Positions 35,977-43,979 of a DNA stretch of 48,631 nucleotides are shown here, piece by piece. A program made the translations under genes and the position numbers. Below the pieces are notes generated by a model. It did no database searches and was not told the DNA's origin. It saw only the letters and a list, made by a program, of their open reading frames with translations. Position 1 is the stretch's first letter, and every line of letters begins with the position of its first letter. The DNA is from Verrucomicrobiaceae bacterium (lineage in GTDB: Bacteria; Verrucomicrobiota; Verrucomicrobiia; Verrucomicrobiales; Verrucomicrobiaceae), in assembly GCA_016795465.1 (NCBI GenBank), contig JAEUHK010000039.1, positions 1 through 48,631 of the forward strand, in the 5' to 3' direction.

Positions 35977-37689
35977 ATGAACCTCCTCGACCGCCTCGAA
36001 CGTGTCTTCTTCTGGCTTTCCGCCGCCTCCACCGACAACCTCGAAGCGTGTCCCGCCTGGGAACGGCGCAAATACGTCGCCTTCGGGGCCACCGTGCTCG
36101 TGCCGAGCACCTTTGCCATCATCGCCTGCGCCTATGCATTGAGCACGCTGACGGACAACTGGTGGATCATCGCCCCCGTTTCGCTCGTGTGGTCCTTCAT
36201 CATCCTCACGGTGGACCGTGCGCTGCTGGCCACCTACCGCGCTTATCAGAGCTTTGTGCGCAAAGCGGCACAGTTTGGTCTGCGCATGGTCGTCGCAGCG
36301 TTGATGGGCATCACGATCTCGCATCCGCTCACGCTGCTGCTTTTCAAAGACACCGTCTCCTCGGTGATCGAAGAGCATCGCCAAAAAGAGATCGAGGCCG
36401 CCCGCGAGACCGCGAAGCAGCAGAAAGTGGCCGTCGAGACCCGCATCGCCACTTTGGAGGGCGAGATCGCCAAACAACGTGAGGCATGGAATGCGACGTT
36501 CACCGCGAAGTTCCTCGATGAGAACGGCAAGCCGGTCGAGAAACCGCTCACCGAGGACGAAAAGAAGGCGAAAGCCGAGCGCGATGCCAAAGTCGCCGAA
36601 GCCTCCGCGCCGCTGAAAACGAAGCTCGAAGCCCTCGACGCCGAAATGGCCAAGATGAGCGCCGATTACCAAAAGATCGCAGCAGAGCTCAATCACTGGC
36701 AGACGGAGTTTGAGCGTGAGGTGAACGGCCAGCGCAGCGGCATCATCGGCCTCGGTCCGCGTGCGAAAAGCATCCAGGAAGACCAGCTCACTTGGCGCCG
36801 CGCCGAATCCACGCGTCTCAGCGGCGTGCTCGACACGATGACGAAGACTCGCGTCACACTGCTCGCCGAGATCAAGACCGCTGAAGACGGCGTGAATGCC
36901 GCTCTCGATGCCAAGGCTGCGGAGGATGCCGCTCGTTTGAAGGCCGAAAAAGATCGAATCGAGATCCTCAAACAGCAGGTGCAGCAGCAGCAGGCCGATC
37001 AATTTGTCACGCAGCAGAACGCGATCCGCGAAACGCTCAAAACACAGATCGACACCCTGCTGCTCCAGCTCAAAAACCTCCATGCCGAGGTCGGTCAGCT
37101 CGTGAAGGACGAGGAATCCCGCATCGCCACCATCCGCGCCGAGCCGCGGCGTGACATCCTCACGCAAACCCTCGCGCTGCATGAGCTTTTCGAGAACGGC
37201 CAGCAGGGCGGCACCTTCGCGTTGGTGGCGTATCTCGTGCTCACGATGCTCTTCATGCTCGTGGACACCATCCCGCTGGTCGTGAAGTTCTTCTCGAAGC
37301 CCGGCCCGTATGACACGCTGCTCGACCGCGAAGAAGTGAAGTTTGACCGCGAACGGCAGGCCTTCCTCACCAGCTTCAACCGCTACATGAAGGAGCTCAC
37401 CGAGAGCAAGCTGCTCCACCTCACCCAGCACAAGCCGCTGGAGCGTGCGCTGATCGAGGGCGTGGACCGCAGCCGTGCCGCGAAGGAATTCCTGGAGCAT
37501 CTGATGGAGCTCGAGCGTTCCTTTGATGAGAAAATCCGTGCCGCCCGCGATGCCGCGGCCACCAGCGGGATCACGTTCAAGGCAGACATGCTCGAAGACA
37601 TGGCCCGCGCCTTCTACGCGGACCTGCGCCAGCGCATGGAGACCTTCTTCCGCGATGACCGCCGCACACCAGCCACGGCGAGGGCTTGA
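35977..37689 (+). CDS. DUF4407 family membrane protein with long coiled coil
   Basis: 570 residues. Three membrane helices near 33-57, 62-84 and 97-122 are followed by a long Ala/Glu/Lys coiled coil (about 125-400), then a fourth helix near 412-440 (TFALVAYLVLTMLFMLVDTIPLVV), and a helical cytoplasmic tail. This order and the N-terminal FFWLSAAS segment match the DUF4407 family of unknown function. The loop places the coiled coil on the periplasmic side if the N-terminus is inside. The ATG at 35977 begins at the family N-terminus; 24 residues of upstream open frame are ignored. Confidence 0.8.
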   Translation: MNLLDRLERVFFWLSAASTDNLEACPAWERRKYVAFGATVLVPSTFAIIACAYALSTLTDNWWIIAPVSLVWSFIILTVDRALLATYRAYQSFVRKAAQFGLRMVVAALMGITISHPLTLLLFKDTVSSVIEEHRQKEIEAARETAKQQKVAVETRIATLEGEIAKQREAWNATFTAKFLDENGKPVEKPLTEDEKKAKAERDAKVAEASAPLKTKLEALDAEMAKMSADYQKIAAELNHWQTEFEREVNGQRSGIIGLGPRAKSIQEDQLTWRRAESTRLSGVLDTMTKTRVTLLAEIKTAEDGVNAALDAKAAEDAARLKAEKDRIEILKQQVQQQQADQFVTQQNAIRETLKTQIDTLLLQLKNLHAEVGQLVKDEESRIATIRAEPRRDILTQTLALHELFENGQQGGTFALVAYLVLTMLFMLVDTIPLVVKFFSKPGPYDTLLDREEVKFDRERQAFLTSFNRYMKELTESKLLHLTQHKPLERALIEGVDRSRAAKEFLEHLMELERSFDEKIRAARDAAATSGITFKADMLEDMARAFYADLRQRMETFFRDDRRTPATARA

Positions 37690-37785
37690 GTATTCTTGGC
37701 GCTTTGGAAGGCTAATCTTGCCAAGCTGGATGCTGTTAGTTGAATCTTGCAATAATCTAGGGAAGAAGTTCTTATTCTTCACAGG

Positions 37786-38916
37786 ATGCGCACCTTCAAA
37801 TCGACCCAGCAAGACCTGCAGGCACGCATTGTGCGTGAGGTCAGGAGCGGCCGTGGCACGTCACGAGGCGTGCTGGCCGACTTGCTCGAGATCGCGCCTT
37901 CGACCACGGGCATCCATGTCGATGAGCTGGCGCGGCGCGGTTTTCTCATCGAGTCCGGTTTGGAGCGTGGGGGCACGGGGAGACCGAAAAAGCTCCTAAA
38001 GCTCGTGAGCGATGCGGGATGGTTCGCCGGGGTGGAGTTCACCGGCGGGCGCATGCAGGCGGCCCGTCTCGATTTTGCCGGACAGGTCGAAAAGAGCATT
38101 CAGGAGCCTCTTCCCACGAAAATCACCGCGGCACAGATGATCGACCGCATTGAGGCGATCCTTCGTGAAGTGCAGGCCGGAGCCTCAGGTCCGTGCTTTG
38201 GCATCGGCGTGGGGGCACCTGGGTTGGTCGATGCGGCCGAGGGAATGGTCGTTTACTCACAATTCCAGCCGGATTGGCAGCAGGTGCCTTTGGCGCGGGA
38301 ATTGCAGCGCCGTTTAGCCACGCGGGTGACGGTCGAAAATAACCTGCATGTCATCACCATGGCCGAGAGGTGGTTCGGAGAGGGGCGTGATGAGGATGAT
38401 TTTGTCGTGGTGCGGGCTCGGCTGGGTTTTGGCATTGGCATCGTGAAGGGCGGCAAGCTCCTCCCGGGGGCGAATCACGCCACGGGTGAGGTGGGCATGC
38501 TGCCATGGCCGCTCGAAGGCGGACGCCAGCAGGTTCATGAGGCCTTTTCCGCCCGCAACGTCTGGCAAAAGCTCAGTGGCAAAGGTGTTGCCGAGCAGCC
38601 GGAAGACCTGCGTGCGGCTCTCACCGCGTTGGCGGATACCCGCGGCGAGGCCTGGGAGGCAGTGGTCACGGATTACGCCCGTCTGCTCGGTATCACGCAG
38701 TTAATCCTCGATGCCCGCCGCTACTTCCTGCATGGTTCCCTGTCCGCGCTGGGCTCGCGTTTTTGCGATGATGTCATGAAACGCAGCCTCGAGCTAGTCC
38801 CGGCCTTGTCTCATTCTCCCATCAAGCTCGCGCCGACGACATTGGGTAAAGATGCCGGCGCTCTCGGCGCGGCCAGCCTGGCCATGGAGGCCTGGAATCC
38901 GCTCGAAGAGGACTGA
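37786..38916 (+). CDS. ROK-family transcriptional regulator (NagC/XylR-like), degenerate sugar-kinase fold
   Basis: 376 residues. The N-terminal winged helix-turn-helix (about 8-70, LADLLEIAPSTTGIHVDELARRGFL) is followed by a ROK domain (FAGVEFTGG, GIGVGAPGLVD, GFGIGIVKGG). The position equivalent to the catalytic Asp in glucokinase-type ROK proteins (ENDAN) is Asn (VENNLHV). The GHExxH/GEVGH motif reads GEVGM, and the zinc CxCxxxxC motif is absent. It is thus a repressor or activator rather than a kinase, and even its sugar site may be altered. The upstream gap shows a 6-bp dyad, cttggc at 37695 and gccaag at 37720, a possible autoregulatory site. Target genes are not evident. Confidence 0.83.
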   Translation: MRTFKSTQQDLQARIVREVRSGRGTSRGVLADLLEIAPSTTGIHVDELARRGFLIESGLERGGTGRPKKLLKLVSDAGWFAGVEFTGGRMQAARLDFAGQVEKSIQEPLPTKITAAQMIDRIEAILREVQAGASGPCFGIGVGAPGLVDAAEGMVVYSQFQPDWQQVPLARELQRRLATRVTVENNLHVITMAERWFGEGRDEDDFVVVRARLGFGIGIVKGGKLLPGANHATGEVGMLPWPLEGGRQQVHEAFSARNVWQKLSGKGVAEQPEDLRAALTALADTRGEAWEAVVTDYARLLGITQLILDARRYFLHGSLSALGSRFCDDVMKRSLELVPALSHSPIKLAPTTLGKDAGALGAASLAMEAWNPLEED

Positions 38917-38919
38917 GCG

Positions 38920-39390
38920 TCAGGCTTGGATGCCCTGCGTGTCAGCGAGTTTCGCGCCGCTGAGGATGAGGCTGGTCTGATTCGTGCGATTGAGGTTCGC
39001 CGCGATGAGGTCAGCGTCGGTGAAGTCCGCATTCGTCAGATTCGAGCCTTCCAAATTGGCCCCCGAAAGATCTGCGCCGCGGAAATTTGCGCCGGTGAGG
39101 TTCGCATTGCGCATCGAGACGCCGCCGAGGTCCGCACCGCTGAGGTTTGCGCCGGAGAAATTCACGCTGTCGAGGTTCGCGCCGCTGAAATCGGCCTCCG
39201 AGAGGTTGGTGCCGGCCAGATTGGCCTTCGTCAGCGTCGTGCCGACGAAGTGCGCTTTGGCGAGATTGAGGTCATTGAGGACCGAGCCAGCCAGATTCAT
39301 GCCTGTCTCGTTCAGTTTGCGACCCATCCGGGTATCGCCATCGAGCCATTGGGTGTGGGCGAGGAGTTTTTCGTTCGTGATGCTTGCCAT
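38920..39390 (-). CDS. Pentapeptide repeat protein
   Basis: 156 residues. From about residue 30 to 150 nearly every fifth residue is Leu or Phe in A(D/N)LxX repeats (ANLAGTNLSEADFSGANL), which fold as a right-handed quadrilateral beta-helix. About 22 repeats are visible. The first 30 residues are helical and polar. Some proteins of this fold mimic DNA and protect gyrase, but sequence alone does not predict that here. No signal peptide. It is convergent with the ROK regulator, with only 3 bp between the stops, and no terminator fits there. Confidence 0.9.
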   Translation of the reverse strand: MASITNEKLLAHTQWLDGDTRMGRKLNETGMNLAGSVLNDLNLAKAHFVGTTLTKANLAGTNLSEADFSGANLDSVNFSGANLSGADLGGVSMRNANLTGANFRGADLSGANLEGSNLTNADFTDADLIAANLNRTNQTSLILSGAKLADTQGIQA

Positions 39391-39456
39391 GTGACGGGCG
39401 CATCATGAGAGGGGTTAACCTGTCTGCAATCAGAGAAAGCTAACCAAAGCTGTCTT

Positions 39457-40887
39457 TCAATGCTCCGCGGCATCCGGTTTCACCCGTCGGCGGTGCGTGC
39501 GCACCATGTTCATCTCCTTCAGCTTGCGCTGGAGGGTGCGGCGGCTCATGCCGAGCAGCTCGGCGGCCACGGTGCGGTTGTTTCCGCTGCGCTGGAGGGC
39601 GGTGAGAATGAGCTGGTGCTCGGCCTCCTCGACATCGAGATCACTTTTGGCCTGCTGAGGGGCCTCGGGCGGAGCTTCGGCGGCGGGTGTTTTCCGCACC
39701 CAGAGGCCGCCGGGGTTCAACAGGTAGGCGGGAAGGTGCTTGAGCATCACGCGGCTGCTGTTGCTCATGACCACGCCGTGCTCGATGGCGGCGCGGAGCT
39801 CGCGGATGTTGCCCGGCCAGTCGTATTTCATCATCGCGGGCAGCGCGTCGTCGCCGAGGGCCTTGTAGGGTTTGCCGTTGGCCTTGGCGAGTTCCTTCAA
39901 AAAGTGATCGGCCAGCACGGCGATGTCACTTTTCCGGTCCCGCAGCGGCGGGAGGTGGAGGGTCACGACGCGGAGACGCCAGTAGAGGTCCTCCCGGAAT
40001 TTGCCGTCTTGCACCATCTTGGCGAGATCTCGATTGGTCGCGGCGATGACGCGGACATTGATCTGGATGGGCTTGCTGCTGCCGACGCGCTCGATGGTCT
40101 GCTCGCCAAGGGCGCGGAGGAGCTTCACCTGCGTGCTCGCGTCGATTTCGCCGATCTCATCGAGAAAGAGCGTGCCACCATTTGCCTGCTCGAAGCGGCC
40201 GATGCGGCGCTCTTGGGCTCCGGTGAAGGAACCTTTCTCATGGCCAAAGAGCTCGCTTTCGAGGATTTGCGGTGAAAGGGCCGCGCAATGCACGGCGACG
40301 ATGTTGGCCTTCGGCCGGCCGCTGAGGTTGTGGATGGCTCGGGCCACCAATTCCTTGCCGGTGCCGCTTTCGCCTTCGATGAGCACGGTGGCGCGTGAGG
40401 GAGCCACCTGCTGGATCGTGTCCAAAATGGGCTTCATGACCTCCGCCTGGCCCAGAATGCCTTCGATGGAGAATTTCCGCTCCACCTGCTGTTTGAGCGC
40501 CACGTTCTCATGCTCGAGGCTGCGGCTGCGGAGGGCTCGTTTGATGAGCAATTCGACCTCGTCGAGGTTCAGCGGCTTCGTGACGAAGTGGTAGGCACCG
40601 CGGCGCATGGCCTCGACGGCGGTATCCACGCTGCCGTAGGCCGTCATCATGATGCACACGGGCGGCTTTGGGAGTGCCAAAGCGGCATCGAGGAGCTTCA
40701 TCCCGTCATCCGCGCCGAGGCGGAGGTCGGTCAGCATCACATCAATGCTGTCGTTCTTGAGGTATTCCATGGCCTCGGCCGCGTTGGAGGCAACGTAGCA
40801 GTCGAAGTCGTCCTCCAACGAGAGGCGCAGGCCATCGCGGGTGTGCTTTTCATCATCGACGATGAGAACCGTGGCTTGGTCGTTCAT
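39457..40887 (-). CDS. Sigma-54-dependent response regulator (NtrC/AtoC family)
   Basis: 476 residues. The receiver domain (1-120) has the acidic pair in IVDDEKH, the phosphoacceptor Asp in MLTDLRL near 53, and Lys in VTKPL near 103. The AAA+ domain (about 140-375) has Walker A GESGTGKE, the sigma-54 contact loop GSFTGA (Ala to Ser from GAFTGA), Walker B GTLFLDEIGE, and the arginine-finger region WRLRVVTLHLPPLRDR. A Fis-type helix-turn-helix ends the protein (NRTVAAELLGMSRRTLQRKL). The ATG at 40885-40887 begins at the receiver; an earlier ATG adds 11 residues. It lies 74 bp behind gspK on the same strand, so control of secretion or pilus genes is possible. Its histidine kinase is not in the window. 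Confidence 0.93.
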   Translation of the reverse strand: MNDQATVLIVDDEKHTRDGLRLSLEDDFDCYVASNAAEAMEYLKNDSIDVMLTDLRLGADDGMKLLDAALALPKPPVCIMMTAYGSVDTAVEAMRRGAYHFVTKPLNLDEVELLIKRALRSRSLEHENVALKQQVERKFSIEGILGQAEVMKPILDTIQQVAPSRATVLIEGESGTGKELVARAIHNLSGRPKANIVAVHCAALSPQILESELFGHEKGSFTGAQERRIGRFEQANGGTLFLDEIGEIDASTQVKLLRALGEQTIERVGSSKPIQINVRVIAATNRDLAKMVQDGKFREDLYWRLRVVTLHLPPLRDRKSDIAVLADHFLKELAKANGKPYKALGDDALPAMMKYDWPGNIRELRAAIEHGVVMSNSSRVMLKHLPAYLLNPGGLWVRKTPAAEAPPEAPQQAKSDLDVEEAEHQLILTALQRSGNNRTVAAELLGMSRRTLQRKLKEMNMVRTHRRRVKPDAAEH

Positions 40888-40961
40888 AAGTGAAGGAATG
40901 GCACACTTTGGAGGAGGCATCCACCTTCGGCAACGACTGGATGGCAGGAAAATGCCCCTGC

Positions 40962-41972
40962 CTACTCCTCCATCCGTCCGAGGTAGGTCAAAGCGCCCGT
41001 GTCGGCATTCCGGCGGGTGACGATGATGATCTCCGCCCGCTTGTCTCCCACCCAGCCGACGCTGGTAATGCGGCGGAGGGTGGTGTCGTCGTCATTGAGA
41101 ATGGCGCGGAGGCTGTTGAGCTTGTCGCCCGTGAGGCCGAGAAGCTGGTAGGCCTCCTCGTCCCGGATACGGCGGTCGTCCTCGGTGCCGGGAATGCCGT
41201 CCGCGCCATCGCGCTCGCGGATGAACCGGGTCACGTCGTTCTCCGAACTGCCGGTGATGGCGAGCAGCACATCCTTGAAGACCGTGCGCAGGTCGATCTG
41301 GCCTTCGCCATAGACGCTGAAGTATTCACGCCAGTCCGGCTTCTTGCGATCCACCGCGTCCATGCCGCGCACGAGGAGCATTTCGTCCACGCGGAGGAAT
41401 CCTTGGTTCCGCGGAGCGTCGAAAATCCCGAGGTTCTGGTAATAGTCCTCCTCTGCGCCGTTGGCGCGGGCGCTTTTGTCATTGTCGATCCAGTCCGCCA
41501 GCGAATCGGCGGCGATGCCGGCCTCCTCGGCGTTGAGCTGCCAGTAGATGAAGAGGTTGTAAATGGCCTCACGCAGCCGCTCATCGGTGGCGTAATTGAT
41601 CGGGATGCGGGCACCTTCGTAGTTGATCACCACATCGAATCCGCTGTCCGGGCCGATCTTCTGCTTCAAAACGAGATCGCCCCGGCGTGTGTTGGGATGC
41701 AGGCCCACGGCGAGACCGCTTTCCGCCAGATGGAGGGCTTTGAACTGATACGCCGCCTGCACGCTCTCCGCCGCGCTGGCCCGGATGTATTCCACCACGC
41801 CGAGGACGGTGACAGACATCAGCAGAATGGCCCAGATCATGAGCATGAGGGCGGAGCCGGAGCGGGGAAAAGATGAAAGAGGAAGGCTAAAGGATGAAAA
41901 TGGGCGTGCCTTCACACGCATCATGTCGTGCGAAGAGGGGCCAATTTTCAGTCTCCAATTTTCAGTTTTCAT
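40962..41972 (-). CDS. gspK: Type II secretion minor pseudopilin GspK
   Basis: 336 residues. GspK caps the pseudopilus tip with GspI and GspJ. The class III signal is SG/SALMLMIWAILLM, lacking Glu at +5 as is usual for GspK. The large globular domain has the GspK pattern INYATDERLREAIYNLF, then ADSLADWIDNDKS, and a helix-hairpin-helix-like segment near 265-285. The leader ahead of the cleavage site is 39 residues, against 6-10 in typical pseudopilins, and is encoded by two blocks of 7-bp repeats. The start codon itself lies inside a repeat unit. Last gene of the gsp operon. Confidence 0.85.
   Translation of the reverse strand: MKTENWRLKIGPSSHDMMRVKARPFSSFSLPLSSFPRSGSALMLMIWAILLMSVTVLGVVEYIRASAAESVQAAYQFKALHLAESGLAVGLHPNTRRGDLVLKQKIGPDSGFDVVINYEGARIPINYATDERLREAIYNLFIYWQLNAEEAGIAADSLADWIDNDKSARANGAEEDYYQNLGIFDAPRNQGFLRVDEMLLVRGMDAVDRKKPDWREYFSVYGEGQIDLRTVFKDVLLAITGSSENDVTRFIRERDGADGIPGTEDDRRIRDEEAYQLLGLTGDKLNSLRAILNDDDTTLRRITSVGWVGDKRAEIIIVTRRNADTGALTYLGRMEE
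41868..41902. repeat. 7-bp repeat in the gspK leader (inner block)
   Basis: Five heptads (aaaagat, gaaagag, and related) inside gspK, encoding a Ser/Phe/Pro-rich part of the leader immediately ahead of the prepilin cleavage site. Confidence 0.75.
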
Positions 41973-41989
41973 TTTTCAATCTCCAGACG
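41941..41989. repeat. 7-bp repeat spanning the gspJ/gspK junction
   Basis: Seven heptads (ccaattt and tcagtct types), with a 14-bp duplication at the left end. They run from beside the gspJ stop (41991-41993) through the gspK start codon (41970-41972) into its leader. Confidence 0.85.
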
Positions 41990-41990
41990 G

Positions 41991-42824
41991 TCAGCGTGAC
42001 GGTTGAGGTTGTTGGGGTGTCTGGGGCTGCTGCGGCTGGTTCTGGCCTCCGCGGTTTCCGCCGCCACCACCAGTGGTGCTGGTGCTTGTGGAGGTGGATG
42101 AGCTTGAAGAGCTGGGCGTTCGGCCCGGGGAGAGATTGATCACCGGAACGCCAAAGACCATGCGGATGGGCAACGTGCGGTTTTTGAGGGTGAGATTGGC
42201 CTCGACGAGGTCCGGCCACTCGGTCTTGCTCCATTCTTCATACCAAGTCTTGTCCTTCTCGACGTAGAAGCGCCACTTGAAGGCGATCACATCCGGCAGC
42301 AGCGGCATCCAGTAGCGGCCTTCCTCGTCGGGTGCGTAGATGCCCGTGGTCTCCTGGCGAATGCCGTTTTGCGGGTCGTTTTCGGGAATCAAGTCCTCGC
42401 GGGAGAGGCTGAGGTAGTGAATGGGCATGCCTGCATCGTCGGTGATCTCGTCCGGGTGCGGGCGCAGGCGCAGGATGGTGTCTTTGAAGGTGATGGGATG
42501 AGCACCGGCCGGAAAACAATCGGGAGAACCGGCGATGGTCAGTTCCTGGATCACCGGCTCGGTCGTTTGCACGAGTTTCAGCGACAGCGTCGCCGTCGCA
42601 GGCAGCGACGCAAAGGCGCGACGGCTCAGCTCAATGAAGCGGTTCACCGAATCACTCTCCCGCTGCGTCCGCTCGATCTCTGCCGCCGATTGAACGGAGC
42701 CGCGGATGATCGCAAACAGCGTCACCGTGATCATCGACAGCAGGGTGATGCCGATGACGACCTCGATCAGCGTGAAGGCCTGCGCCCCCCGCCGCGTGCT
42801 ATTGCTGGGCGGGTTTGTAAACAT
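41991..42824 (-). CDS. gspJ: Type II secretion minor pseudopilin GspJ
   Basis: 277 residues. The prepilin signal is QA/FTLIEVVIGITLLSMITVTLFAI: Phe+1, Glu+5 and a 20-residue hydrophobic helix; Ala replaces the usual Gly at -1. The leader is 16 residues. The globular domain has the GspJ/type J pattern (YLSLSREDLIPE, FKWRFYVEKDKTWYEEW). After about residue 240 there is a Ser/Thr-rich run and then a Gly, Gln and Pro-rich tail of 40 residues, absent from typical GspJ. The gene overlaps gspI by 26 bp. Confidence 0.83.
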   Translation of the reverse strand: MFTNPPSNSTRRGAQAFTLIEVVIGITLLSMITVTLFAIIRGSVQSAAEIERTQRESDSVNRFIELSRRAFASLPATATLSLKLVQTTEPVIQELTIAGSPDCFPAGAHPITFKDTILRLRPHPDEITDDAGMPIHYLSLSREDLIPENDPQNGIRQETTGIYAPDEEGRYWMPLLPDVIAFKWRFYVEKDKTWYEEWSKTEWPDLVEANLTLKNRTLPIRMVFGVPVINLSPGRTPSSSSSSTSTSTSTTGGGGGNRGGQNQPQQPQTPQQPQPSR

Positions 42825-43275
42825 AGACGCTGAGGGTGGCCTCCTCCGGGATGCCGTTGAACTCGGAAGTGGCTTTGATGGTGAGGTTGTATAAATCGGA
42901 GAGCGTGCTGCCGCTGGTGGTGCGCAGGCTGACAGGCTCCGTGGTGCTCGTGTAAGTGATGCCGTAGGTCGTGTCCATGTAGGACGTGCTCATCTCCCGC
43001 AGCGGCTTCTTCCGAATCTCCTCGAAGAAGTTCCGCATGCCCACGCGGACGATCTGGTCACGCTTGAGAAGGTTGGCGGTGTCGAGCGATTGATTGAGTG
43101 CCTTGGCCAGTCCAAGCACCGCGATGGAGAAGATGGTGATCGCGAGCACCAGCTCGAAGAGGATGTAGCCGCCGCGGGTGCGGAATGACGAATGACGAAT
43201 GCGGAATGAGGAATGTCCTTGGCCTGGAGTCTGGCTCCATGCCCCATGCTCCATGCGCCATGCGTTCGTCTTCAT
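42799..43275 (-). CDS. gspI: Type II secretion minor pseudopilin GspI-like
   Basis: 158 residues. The cleavage site is GG/YILFELVLAITIFSIAVLGLA, with Tyr at +1 instead of Phe and Glu at +5. It is small, with a short globular domain of about 100 residues, which with its place between H and J supports GspI; GspV-type naming is possible. The leader is 36 residues, encoded by two blocks of 7-bp repeats, and includes HSSFRIRHSSFR. The ATG overlaps the gspH stop (ATGA), so translation is coupled. Confidence 0.78.
   Translation of the reverse strand: MKTNAWRMEHGAWSQTPGQGHSSFRIRHSSFRTRGGYILFELVLAITIFSIAVLGLAKALNQSLDTANLLKRDQIVRVGMRNFFEEIRKKPLREMSTSYMDTTYGITYTSTTEPVSLRTTSGSTLSDLYNLTIKATSEFNGIPEEATLSVYVYKPAQQ
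43183..43263. repeat. Two 7-bp repeat blocks in the gspI leader
   Basis: 43183-43217 holds five gaatgac-type heptads and 43236-43263 four ccatgc-type heptads (tccatgc, cccatgc). Both lie inside the coding region of the gspI leader peptide. Confidence 0.85.
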
Positions 43276-43979
43276 CGCAGATCGACGGATTCTTTGACGA
43301 TGTCGGCCGTGAGGGCGGCGAACTCGACATCGAAGGTGGCGCTTTCACGCTCGACGTGGACCTTCAGCGGCTGGCAGACGCCGCTGGGCTGGAAGACCCA
43401 GAGCTTCACCATCTCGCCCTCGAGGTAGGTGACGTCCGTGTCGAACCAGAACTGCATGGCCAGCTTCATGTCCGCCGGGGCCTCGTAGTTGTCGGTCCAA
43501 TGCTCGTCATACTTCGGCGGTGGCGGCGCGAGGGTGAGCTGGGTGGTCTTCGTGAGGCCACCGCCGTTTTCGAGGTCGTTCTTCTCGATCTGCGGCTGCT
43601 CGGCAGGCGGGTTTTTGCTCGTCTCGATCAGTTCGATCAGCTCCGCCCGCGTGAGATAGGGATTGGAGTAACGTGAGGCAGTGAAGCCCGTGGCATGCAA
43701 AACAACCTGATAGGGCCGTTTCTCCGTCATCGCGCGAAAACGAGCCTCGCGGGCCAGCTTCACCAGCGCGGCGACAGGTTCGCGGGCCAGCCGTTCGTCG
43801 TTGAAGCCCTTCAACATCGGAATCGTCGCCGCGGCGAGCACCGCGACGATGGTGAGGGCGATGATGATCTCGACCAGCGTGAAACCCGAGGGGGAATGAC
43901 GAATGCAGAATGACGAATGACGAAGCGCCGAGGCATTCGTCATTCTGCATTCGTCATTCGTCATTCGCATGAGCGTCAT
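43272..43979 (-). CDS. gspH: Type II secretion minor pseudopilin GspH-like
   Basis: 235 residues. The prepilin motif is SG/FTLVEIIIALTIVAVLAAATI with Glu+5. The soluble part (about 200 residues) begins with a helix containing LAREARFRAMTEKRPYQV, typical of GspH/FimT. The ATG at 43977-43979 overlaps the gspG stop (ATGA); in-frame ATGs at 43970 and 43964 are alternatives. The leader is 32 residues, mostly encoded by a hairpin of 7-bp repeats. Assignment to H rests on position and the GspH/FimT pattern. Confidence 0.8.
   Translation of the reverse strand: MTLMRMTNDECRMTNASALRHSSFCIRHSPSGFTLVEIIIALTIVAVLAAATIPMLKGFNDERLAREPVAALVKLAREARFRAMTEKRPYQVVLHATGFTASRYSNPYLTRAELIELIETSKNPPAEQPQIEKNDLENGGGLTKTTQLTLAPPPPKYDEHWTDNYEAPADMKLAMQFWFDTDVTYLEGEMVKLWVFQPSGVCQPLKVHVERESATFDVEFAALTADIVKESVDLR
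43894..43969. repeat. 7-bp repeats forming a perfect 26-bp hairpin in the gspH leader
   Basis: Left block of gaatgac-type heptads (43894-43921) and right block of attcgtc-type heptads (43935-43969). Segments 43894-43919 and 43934-43959 are exact complements over 26 bp with a 14-nt loop. The whole structure is translated as the gspH leader and ends 7 bp from the gspH ATG at 43977-43979. Confidence 0.9.

Noticed and set aside
37695..37756. Promoter for the ROK regulator
   Set aside because: TTGCCA and AATAAT are present but 27 bp apart, too far for a sigma-70 pair; only the short dyad is mentioned.
35731..37812. 693-residue open frame on the minus strand
   Set aside because: Antisense shadow of the DUF4407 gene; composition (Leu, His, Arg, Glu) follows from codon mirror effects.
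40943..40962. Terminator after gspK
   Set aside because: The stem (ggcagg/cctgcc) is only 6 bp, overlaps the gspK stop and lacks a U-run on the relevant strand.
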